Assembly (NCBI GenBank): GCA_946480605.1
Contig: CAMLKW010000130.1
Span: forward strand, 1-12,099
Reading direction: 5' to 3'
From: an uncultured Roseateles sp.
GTDB lineage: Bacteria > Pseudomonadota > Gammaproteobacteria > Burkholderiales > Burkholderiaceae
Length of the DNA: 12,099 nt
The position numbers were made by a program, and so were the translations under genes. The notes beneath the pieces are model-generated. The model was not told the DNA's origin and ran no database searches. It worked only from the letters and a program-made list of their open reading frames with translations. Numbering within the stretch: the stretch's first letter is position 1; each line of letters starts with the position of its first letter. This document shows positions 6,299-12,099 of this stretch, piece by piece.

Positions 6299-6796
6299 AT
6301 GTTCCTGCTCGACACCGGCATCGTGCTGGAGCTTCGCAAGGCCAGGACCGCCGACGCCGACACGGGCCTCACCGCCTGGGCCGCTGCGCTGCCGCGACAG
6401 AAGCTGTTCATCTCGGCGCTGACGCTGCTGGAGCTGGAGAACGCCGCCGCCCGGCTCGGGCGCAAGGACCGTGCGGCCGGACTGGTCGTGCGGGACTGGA
6501 TCGACAACCGCGTGATGCCGGCCTTCGAAGGCCGCGTGCTGGCGGTGGACGCCGCCGTCGTGCGCCGCCGCGCGCAGCTGCCCTATGCCAACACGCGCGA
6601 CGGCCTGCTGGCCGCGACCGCGCTGGAACACGGCCTGACCTTCGTGACCCACCGCGTCTCGGCCTTTCGCGCCGGCCGCGTGAAGCTGCTGAACCCCTCC
6701 GGCTACATTGCGCAGCCCAGCGACGAGGACGAAGACTGGGCCCACGGCGCCCAGTCCGGCCAGCAGTGGCTCAAGAACCTCTACGTGAGAGCATGA
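6299..6796 (+). CDS. VapC/FitB-like PIN-domain toxin
   Basis: A 165-residue PIN-domain protein, expected to be a Mg-dependent ribonuclease toxin held in check by the antitoxin just upstream. Three of the usual acidic active-site residues are visible: D5 in LLDTGIV, E45 in LTLLELENA, and D101 in NTRDGLLAATA. The fourth site is odd: where relatives have a TRNVxDF-type motif, this protein has VTHRVSAF (116-123), so the usual Asn and Asp are Arg119 and Ala122. The protein is also longer than common FitB-like toxins (about 140), with an acidic tail of about 30 residues after NPSGYI. Its stop codon overlaps the start of the halogenase gene. It may be a less active or altered nuclease; this cannot be decided from sequence alone. 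Confidence 0.9.
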   Translation: MFLLDTGIVLELRKARTADADTGLTAWAAALPRQKLFISALTLLELENAAARLGRKDRAAGLVVRDWIDNRVMPAFEGRVLAVDAAVVRRRAQLPYANTRDGLLAATALEHGLTFVTHRVSAFRAGRVKLLNPSGYIAQPSDEDEDWAHGAQSGQQWLKNLYVRA

Positions 6797-8328
6797 ACAA
6801 GCGACGCATCCTCATCGTCGGCGGCGGCACGGCCGGCTGGCTGACGGCCGCCTACCTCGCCAAGGCGCTGCGCCTGGCCGAACGGCCGCACCTGGAAGTG
6901 ACCGTGCTGGAGTCGCCCGAGATCAGCACCGTGGGCGTCGGCGAAGGCACTTTCCCCACCATCCGCAGCACGCTGCAGTTCCTGGGCATAGACGAAGCCC
7001 GCTTCATCCGCGAGACCTCGGCCACGCTGAAGCAGGGCATACGCTTCGTCGACTGGGCGCATGCACCCGGCAGCGGCGGGCCGCAGCAGTTCTTCCATCC
7101 CTTCGAGGCGCCGTTCTACGCCGAGGACGTCAACCTCGTGCCCTACTGGCTGCTGCAGGACGAGGCCACGCGCCCGCCTTTCGCGCAGGCCATGACGCTG
7201 CAGCAGCGCGTCGCCGAGGCGCAGCGCGCTCCGAAGCGCGCCGGCGAGGCGCCCTATGCCGCACCGCTGAACTACGCCTACCACTTCGACGCCGCCAAGC
7301 TCGCGCGCCTGCTGGCCGACCGCGCGCGCCAGCTGGGCGTGGCGCATGTGCAGGGCACGGTGAACCACGTCCAGCTCGACGCGGCCGGCGCCATCGCCCA
7401 CCTCGACACCGCCGAGCACGGCCGCTTCCAGGCCGACCTCTACATCGACTGCTCGGGCTTCCGCGCGGAGCTCATCGGCCAGGCGCTGGGCAGCGAGTTC
7501 AAGTCCGTGCGCGGCCAGCTGTTTGCCGACCGTGCGCTGGCCTGCAAGCTGCCCTTCGAGGGCCCCGACACACCGATGGAGAGCTGCACCATCGCCACCG
7601 CGCACGAGGCCGGCTGGCTGTGGGAGATCGGCCTGAACGGCGCGCGCGGCATCGGCTGCGTCTACTCCAGCACCCACGTCGGCGACGAACGTGCCGAGGC
7701 CATCCTGCGCGGCTACTGCGGCGCCGGCCCCCACGAACACCTGCCCATCCGCAGCATCCCCTTCGCGCCCGGCTACCGCGAGCAGCAGTGGGTCAAGAAC
7801 TGCGTCGCCGTGGGTCTGTCGGCCGGCTTCCTGGAGCCGCTGGAGTCCACCGGCCTGGTGCTCATCGAGGCTGCCGTCGGCATGATCGCCGAGATGCTGC
7901 CGCACAGCGGCCCGATGGAGGCGCCGGCGCGGCGCTTCAACCAGCTGATGACGATGCGCTTCGACAACATCGTCAACTTCCTGAAGCTGCACTACTGCCT
8001 GAGCCAGCGCCCCGAGCCCTTCTGGCGCGACAACGCCGACCCCGCCACCATCCCCGAGCGCCTGGCCGAGCTGCTGGAGCAGTGGAAGCTGCGCCCGCCG
8101 GGCCGCTTCGACTTCGTGCTGGACACCGAGACCTTCGCCTTCTTCAACTACCAGTACATCCTGTACGGCATGGGCTTCCGCACCGACCTCAGTGCCGGGC
8201 GCGACGACTTCACGCAGGCTGCCGAGGCCGGCAAGCTGTTTGCCAAGATCCAGCGCTTCGCCGACCGCGCGCTGGTGGACCTGCCCAGCCACGCCGCGCT
8301 GATCCGGCAGATCAACGCCGCGCGCTGA
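6793..8328 (+). CDS. Flavin-dependent tryptophan-halogenase-family protein
   Basis: A 511-residue protein of the tryptophan halogenase family (PrnA/RebH-like), which uses FADH2, oxygen and halide to halogenate an aromatic substrate. The FAD-binding motif VGGGTAGW is at 9-16 and VGVGEGTFPTI at 47-57. The catalytic lysine is K80 in ATLKQGIRF, and the conserved glutamate is E351 in LEPLESTGL. The WxWxIP signature reads WLWEIG (275-280): both tryptophans are kept and the proline is glycine. The length is normal. The ATG overlaps the toxin stop in ATGA, with only GAGAG upstream. The substrate is unknown; many relatives in Xanthomonas and Caulobacter-type bacteria sit near TonB receptors, but none is in this window. 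It converges on the phosphoesterase gene with a 22-bp gap. Confidence 0.92.
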   Translation: MNKRRILIVGGGTAGWLTAAYLAKALRLAERPHLEVTVLESPEISTVGVGEGTFPTIRSTLQFLGIDEARFIRETSATLKQGIRFVDWAHAPGSGGPQQFFHPFEAPFYAEDVNLVPYWLLQDEATRPPFAQAMTLQQRVAEAQRAPKRAGEAPYAAPLNYAYHFDAAKLARLLADRARQLGVAHVQGTVNHVQLDAAGAIAHLDTAEHGRFQADLYIDCSGFRAELIGQALGSEFKSVRGQLFADRALACKLPFEGPDTPMESCTIATAHEAGWLWEIGLNGARGIGCVYSSTHVGDERAEAILRGYCGAGPHEHLPIRSIPFAPGYREQQWVKNCVAVGLSAGFLEPLESTGLVLIEAAVGMIAEMLPHSGPMEAPARRFNQLMTMRFDNIVNFLKLHYCLSQRPEPFWRDNADPATIPERLAELLEQWKLRPPGRFDFVLDTETFAFFNYQYILYGMGFRTDLSAGRDDFTQAAEAGKLFAKIQRFADRALVDLPSHAALIRQINAAR

Positions 8329-8350
8329 GCCGGCGCCTGCGCGGCGGCCT

Positions 8351-9148
8351 TCAACGCGCCTGCGGGCCGATCGGCGTCGCCCCGACGCGCAGGAAGCAGC
8401 CCGTGGCCGTGTCCAGGTCCCAGCGCTCCACGGCGGCCTCCGACCCGCAGCGGATGAGATTGACCGAGTTGTCGATGCCGCCGCGCAGGCGCCGGCTCAG
8501 CGCGGTGCCGGCCTGCACGGCCCACATGGCGCGGGGCAGGTCCGGCCAGCGCTGCCGCAGCGGCAACACATAGGGCAGGTGGATGTGGCCGCCAACCACC
8601 GCATCGACGCCCGCCGACGCCCAGCGGCGCACCGCCTGCTCATGGCCGCGCAGCAGGTTGCCGACGTCCTCGTCCAGCAGGGCCGCCACCGGCTGGTGCA
8701 CGGCCACCAGGCGCAACTGCCCCGGCCGCGCCGCGGCCATGCGCGCCTCGACGCGGGCAATCTGCGCCGCCGACACCTGGCCCTGCACATGCCGCCAGCG
8801 CCGCGTCGTGTTCAGCGCGACGAGCAACAGGTCGTCGCGCTCGAACTCCCCCTCCAGCGCGTCGCCCAAGGTCCGGACGTGGCGACCATGCGGGTCGAAG
8901 GCACGCGCGAACAGGTCGAACAGCGGGATGTCGTGATTGCCCGGCACGATGAGCCGCGCCGGCACGTCCAGCGCATCGAAGAAGGCGCGGGCCGCGGCGA
9001 ACTCGCTCGCCCGGGCGCGCTGCGTGATGTCGCCGGTAACCAGCAGCAGGTCGGGCCGCAGCATGCCGCACAGCTGCTGCAGCGCCGCCACCGCCACCGC
9101 GCGTTGCGTGCCGAAGTGCGTGTCGGACACTTGCAGCACCCGCGTCAC
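8351..9148 (-). CDS. Calcineurin-like metallophosphoesterase (Icc/CpdA-like)
   Basis: A 265-residue phosphoesterase with a complete two-metal site: D9 and H11 in SDTHFG, D40 in TGDITQ, N71 and H72 in PGNHD, H151 in VAVHQP, and H188 and H190 in GGHIHLP. This order is that of class III cyclic-nucleotide phosphodiesterases and related enzymes; the true substrate may be a nucleotide or a phospholipid head group. There is no signal peptide, so it is cytoplasmic. I chose the GTG at 9148 because it begins right before VLQVSDTH and overlaps the stop of the upstream lipid-kinase gene (GTGA), so translation is coupled. The frame is open to 9226, but that part only shadows the kinase gene. Confidence 0.93.
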   Translation of the reverse strand: MTRVLQVSDTHFGTQRAVAVAALQQLCGMLRPDLLLVTGDITQRARASEFAAARAFFDALDVPARLIVPGNHDIPLFDLFARAFDPHGRHVRTLGDALEGEFERDDLLLVALNTTRRWRHVQGQVSAAQIARVEARMAAARPGQLRLVAVHQPVAALLDEDVGNLLRGHEQAVRRWASAGVDAVVGGHIHLPYVLPLRQRWPDLPRAMWAVQAGTALSRRLRGGIDNSVNLIRCGSEAAVERWDLDTATGCFLRVGATPIGPQAR

Positions 9149-10113
9149 GGCTGCACCTCGCGCCGCTCCGGCGCCAGCCCCGGCGGCCGGATCAGCAGCA
9201 GCGGCTGCGGCGCCACCTCGATGCACAGCGGCAGCCGCATGCGCTGCACTTCGCCGTCCGCAGCCACCTTGATGCGCGGCGAGCCCAGCGCCCGGGCCCC
9301 GACCGTCAGGCGGCGGAACGCGAAGTGCTGGACCTGCTCCGCCTCGCCCAGCTGTCCGAAGGCGCCACGCGCCAGCAGGGCCAGCAGCGACCAGCGCCCC
9401 ACCGGCTGCAGCATCACGCCGGCCAGCCTGCCCGCGTCGATGGCGCCGGCCTGCGGCAGCCCCACCTGCTCCATCTGCAGCGCGTTGTTGCCCACGAACA
9501 GCGTGGGCGTGCGCGCCGACCAGCGCCGCTGCGGCAGCTCGATGTCCAGCCGCAGGCTGCGGTGGCCGCGCAGGAGGGTCTTGATTCCCGCCGCCAGCGC
9601 CACCAGCCGGCTGCGGCCGAACTGACGCTTCCAGCCCTCGCGATCCTCCAGCACCTGCGCATACAGACCCAGGCTGAGGTTGACGAGAAAGACGCGTCCG
9701 TTGACCTGGCCGACCTGCACCGGGACGGCCGGCTCCTGCAGCAGCACACGCAGCGCGCCGTCCAGCTCGGTGGGGATGCCATGGGTGCGTGCAAAGTAGT
9801 TGAAGGTGCCGCGCGGCAGCACGCCGAAGCGGCAGCCACTGCCCAGCACCTGCTGCGCCACGCCGTTGATGCTGCCGTCGCCACCGGCCGCGACGACCAC
9901 GCCGCCCGACGCGCGGGCACGCCGCACCGCCTCCCGGGCGACGTCCGGCAACTCGTGCGCCCGCGTGACCGCAAGCAGCTCGCAGCGCCGGCCGGCCGCC
10001 GCGCAGGCGGCCTCGACAGCCACCCCAAGCTCGTCCGGGTGGCCGCGGCCGGCGGCGGGGTTGAACACGACAAAGAACGGCGCTTCGCGCCGGGGCGGGG
10101 GTGGCGACGTCAT
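9145..10113 (-). CDS. Diacylglycerol kinase-like lipid kinase (YegS family)
   Basis: A 322-residue protein with the DAGK catalytic domain. FVVFNPAAGRG (about 14-24) begins the fold, GGDGSINGVA (77-86) is the ATP-binding signature, and GTFNYFARTHGIP (102-114) matches the family's GTxNDFAR block. A second beta-rich domain ends with ADGE (285-288). Such enzymes phosphorylate diacylglycerol or similar lipids at the membrane. I chose the ATG at 10113; another at 10158, with AAGGA before it, would add 15 residues, but those codons often end in A or T, unlike the rest of the gene. The gene is coupled by a GTGA overlap to the phosphoesterase, and a joint role in lipid or phospho-head-group turnover is plausible. 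Confidence 0.92.
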   Translation of the reverse strand: MTSPPPPRREAPFFVVFNPAAGRGHPDELGVAVEAACAAAGRRCELLAVTRAHELPDVAREAVRRARASGGVVVAAGGDGSINGVAQQVLGSGCRFGVLPRGTFNYFARTHGIPTELDGALRVLLQEPAVPVQVGQVNGRVFLVNLSLGLYAQVLEDREGWKRQFGRSRLVALAAGIKTLLRGHRSLRLDIELPQRRWSARTPTLFVGNNALQMEQVGLPQAGAIDAGRLAGVMLQPVGRWSLLALLARGAFGQLGEAEQVQHFAFRRLTVGARALGSPRIKVAADGEVQRMRLPLCIEVAPQPLLLIRPPGLAPERREVQP

Positions 10114-10174
10114 GGCATGGGAGCCTCGCAGGAATTCATGGCCCCGTGTGTCGGACATCTTCCAGAATCCTTGT

Positions 10175-11344
10175 GTGAGACACCGCCTCCTGCCCCCTGC
10201 CCTGGCCCTCGCCGCCACGCTGCTGGCCGGCTGCGCCCACCGTGCGGCGCTGCCGCCCGAGCCCCTGGCCCAGGCCGACGCAGCCGTGGAACGCGTCATC
10301 GCCGCGCGCCAGATGCCCGGCGCTGCCGTGTGGATCGAGCGCCTGGGCCACGGCAGCCACCACCGCGCCTACGGCCAGCGCGCCGTGGACCCGGCGCCCG
10401 AGCCGCTGGACGAGGCCACCGTGTTCGACGCCGCGTCGCTGACCAAGCCGGTCGTCACCGCCACGCTGGTGCAGCTGCTGCGCGAACGCGGCCGGCTGGA
10501 CCTGGAAGCCCCGCTGCAGCGCTACCTGCCCGGCTGCGGCGGTGAGGACAAGGCCGCCATCACGCTGCGCCAGCTGCTCACGCACAGCTCCGGCCTGCCC
10601 GCCAGCCTGCCCGGCAACGGCGCGGGCGACTGGGCCGGTCCGGCCGACGCGCAACGCATCGCCTGCGGCCTGCCCGTGACCGCGCCGCCGGGCACGGGGT
10701 TCCGCTACTCGGACGTCAACTTCATCCTGCTGGGCCGCATCGTGGAGCAGGTCAGCGGCCAGACGCTGGACCGCTTCGCCGACGAGGCCTTGTTCCAGCC
10801 GCTGGGCATGACGGACAGCGGCTACCTGCCGCTGCGCCGCATGGACGGCACCCGCATCGCGCCCACCGAGCGGCTGAAGGACGGCCGGCTGCTGCGCGGC
10901 GAGGTGCACGACCCCACGGCGCGCAAGATGGGCGGCGTGGCCGGCCATGCGGGCCTGTTCACGACCACGGCCGACCTGGCCCGCTTCGCGCGCATGCTGC
11001 TGTCCGGCGGCATGGCCGAGGATGGCCGGCGCCTGCTGTCGATGCAGAGCGTCGCGCTGCTGACGACGGCGCAGTCGCCGGCCGTGATCGCAGAGCGGCG
11101 CAGCCTGGGCTGGGACATCGCCTCGCCCTATGCCCGCCCGCGCGGCAGCCTCTATCCGCCCACCAGCTTCGGCCATACCGGCTTCACCGGCTGCGCCTTC
11201 TGGCTGGACCCGGCCAGCCGCAGCTTCTTCGTGCTGCTGTCCAACCGCGTGCATCCGGCGGCGGGCACCAACGTGCTGCCGCTGTACGGCGAGCTGGGCA
11301 CGCTGGCGGCGCGGGCGGCCGGTGTTGGCGGCTCAGGCCCCTGA
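10175..11344 (+). CDS. Serine hydrolase lipoprotein, beta-lactamase/PBP4B-like
   Basis: A 389-residue protein of the serine beta-lactamase superfamily. A lipoprotein signal peptide ends in LLAGC, with the lipidated Cys20. Active-site motifs are S88-L89-T90-K91 (SxxK) in DAASLTKPVVT, the tyrosine motif Y178-S179-D180 in RYSDVNF, and H334-T335-G336 in FGHTGFTG. The block KMGGVAGHAGLF (251-262) and the SDVN motif resemble the E. coli YfeW (PBP4B) group more than true class C beta-lactamases, so a D-alanyl peptidase or esterase role is likelier than drug resistance. The GTG at 10175 directly starts the signal peptide; an open frame reaches back to 9800 only because it shadows the lipid-kinase gene. 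It is divergent from that gene over 61 bp. Confidence 0.92.
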   Translation: MRHRLLPPALALAATLLAGCAHRAALPPEPLAQADAAVERVIAARQMPGAAVWIERLGHGSHHRAYGQRAVDPAPEPLDEATVFDAASLTKPVVTATLVQLLRERGRLDLEAPLQRYLPGCGGEDKAAITLRQLLTHSSGLPASLPGNGAGDWAGPADAQRIACGLPVTAPPGTGFRYSDVNFILLGRIVEQVSGQTLDRFADEALFQPLGMTDSGYLPLRRMDGTRIAPTERLKDGRLLRGEVHDPTARKMGGVAGHAGLFTTTADLARFARMLLSGGMAEDGRRLLSMQSVALLTTAQSPAVIAERRSLGWDIASPYARPRGSLYPPTSFGHTGFTGCAFWLDPASRSFFVLLSNRVHPAAGTNVLPLYGELGTLAARAAGVGGSGP

Positions 11345-11358
11345 AACACAGCGCCGGG

Positions 11359-11393
11359 GCGGTTCAGCCGGGCTTCACCTGAGTGTGAACCGC
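11359..11393. repeat. Inverted repeat between converging genes
   Basis: GCGGTTCA (11359-11366) and TGAACCGC (11386-11393) form a perfect 8-bp stem with a 19-base loop. It lies between the hydrolase stop and the end of the converging periplasmic-protein gene, overlapping the last codons of the latter. It could slow or end transcription on both strands, but there is no T run. Confidence 0.3.
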
Positions 11394-11743
11394 GCCGTGC
11401 CCAGGGTCTTGCCACCGTCGCTGACGACCGCGACCACCTTGGTGCCCGCAGCAACCTTGAAGCTGCCGCTGGCTTCCAGCCTGTCGCCCGCAGGCTTCAG
11501 CTCGACCTCCTGCTTCTCCTTGCCGGCCAGCAGCGTCAGCTTTGCGCTCGCCTTGGAGACATCGCGCAGCTTGCCGTGGTCCTGCACGTACAGCTGCAGC
11601 AGGGTGGGCTTGGCGACCAGCTCGTAGTCGGCCTCCTTGCCCGGCGTGACGATGCCGCCCTTCATGGGCTGGTGGTCGCCGCCCGCCAGGGCGACGTTGC
11701 CGGCCAGGGCGGCGGCGCACAGGGCGATGAGGATGCGTTTCAT
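11375..11743 (-). CDS. Small periplasmic protein of an RND metal-efflux operon
   Basis: A 122-residue secreted protein. A Sec signal peptide, MKRILIALCAAALAGNVALA, is probably cleaved after residue 20. The mature part starts GGDHQPMKGG, with a possible metal ligand H24, and continues as alternating beta strands (for example YELVAKPTLLQLYVQD at 40-55), suggesting an Ig-like fold of about 100 residues. The ATG is preceded by a strong AAAGGAG site. It follows the efflux pump gene by 28 bp on the same strand, so the two are co-transcribed. Small proteins of this kind are found at the end of czc-like operons; a role as metal chaperone or pump accessory is inference. Confidence 0.85.
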   Translation of the reverse strand: MKRILIALCAAALAGNVALAGGDHQPMKGGIVTPGKEADYELVAKPTLLQLYVQDHGKLRDVSKASAKLTLLAGKEKQEVELKPAGDRLEASGSFKVAAGTKVVAVVSDGGKTLGTARFTLR

Positions 11744-11771
11744 GGGTGCTCCTTTCGGTGAAGTGAAGCGA

Positions 11772-12099
11772 TCAAAGGGCTTCGGCGCTCGCGGCCTGCT
11801 GCAGGCGCTCGGCGTCCCGACGGCCGAAGCACCAGAACATCGCGGGGGTCAGGAAGGTGTCCAGCAGCGTGGAGCTGATGAGGCCGCAGAAGATGACCAC
11901 GGCCACCGGGTGCAGGATCTCGGTGCCGGGCTGCTCGGCCTCGAACAGCAGCGGCGCCAGCGCAAAGGCCGTGACGAGTGCCGTCATCAGCACCGGTGCC
12001 AGGCGTTCGAGCGAGCCGCGCGTGATCATCTTGATGTCGAAGTGCTCGCCCTCGAAGCGCATCAGGTTGATGTAGTGGCTGACCTTGAGGATGCCGTTG
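11772..12099 (-). CDS. RND heavy-metal efflux pump (CzcA/CusA family), C-terminal end
   Basis: Only the last 108 residues are in the window; the reading frame enters at base 12098 and the gene continues beyond it. The visible part begins NGILKVSHYINLM, matching the RNGIL region near the end of CzcA/CusA pumps, and includes RLAPVLMTALVTAFALAPLL and TFLTPAMFWCFGRR, the last membrane helices of inner-membrane RND transporters. These proton-driven pumps export divalent or monovalent metal ions through a three-part envelope complex. The substrate class cannot be decided because the central metal-binding region is missing. The small periplasmic gene follows 28 bp later. Confidence 0.93.
   Translation of the reverse strand, partial: NGILKVSHYINLMRFEGEHFDIKMITRGSLERLAPVLMTALVTAFALAPLLFEAEQPGTEILHPVAVVIFCGLISSTLLDTFLTPAMFWCFGRRDAERLQQAASAEAL

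Noticed and set aside
6781..8292. 503-codon minus-strand open frame opposite the halogenase
   Set aside because: The translation is low-complexity (Val, Gln, Gly, Arg) and matches no family, while the plus strand encodes a complete halogenase.
10114..10158. Alternative upstream start of the lipid kinase at 10158 with AAGGA before it
   Set aside because: Codon third positions in the extra stretch are unusually A/T-rich and it leaves only 16 bp to the divergent hydrolase. It remains possible.
10136..11254. 372-codon minus-strand open frame opposite the serine hydrolase
   Set aside because: It shadows a gene that has all its active-site motifs, and its own translation is low-complexity.

Overview
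The base composition is strongly GC-rich and nearly every codon ends in G or C. With the gene families present, this suggests a high-GC beta-proteobacterium, probably of the order Burkholderiales (Roseateles/Pelomonas-like). That placement is inferred from style and was not tested by a search. Genes are densely packed, several overlap by 4 bp, and no RNA gene, insertion sequence or CRISPR array is visible.

Layout. (1) 1-118: the 3' end of glyceraldehyde-3-phosphate dehydrogenase and a clear intrinsic terminator. (2) 118-1556, minus: a secreted TPR protein translationally coupled to a small four-helix membrane protein. (3) 1752-3795, plus, divergent from (2): a LytS/AlgZ-type membrane histidine kinase and a LytTR-type response regulator, separated by an unusual 214-bp spacer made almost entirely of consecutive hairpins. 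(4) 3806-5834, minus: a CPA2 cation/proton antiporter followed by an HPP-family membrane protein. (5) 6040-8328, plus: a Phd/YefM antitoxin, a VapC-like PIN protein and a flavin-dependent (tryptophan-type) halogenase. The halogenase start codon overlaps the stop codon of the PIN gene, and a 10-bp inverted repeat sits on the probable promoter. (6) 8351-10113, minus: a diacylglycerol/lipid-kinase-like protein coupled by a GTGA overlap to a metallophosphoesterase. (7) 10175-11344, plus, divergent from (6): a lipoprotein of the serine beta-lactamase/PBP4B-like family. (8) 11375-12099, minus: the C-terminal end of a CzcA/CusA-type RND metal-efflux pump and a small periplasmic protein that ends the same operon.

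How the genes may work together. The kinase and regulator form a two-component pair whose target is not visible. The lipid kinase and phosphoesterase, beside a cell-wall-active lipoprotein, suggest envelope upkeep. The pump and its small partner export metals. The most unusual arrangement is the antitoxin-toxin-halogenase cluster. An addiction module placed directly upstream of, and overlapping, a specialised-metabolism enzyme could tie halogenase expression to toxin-antitoxin autoregulation, or could simply reflect insertion of a module there. The second oddity is the hairpin-dense spacer that separates kinase from regulator.
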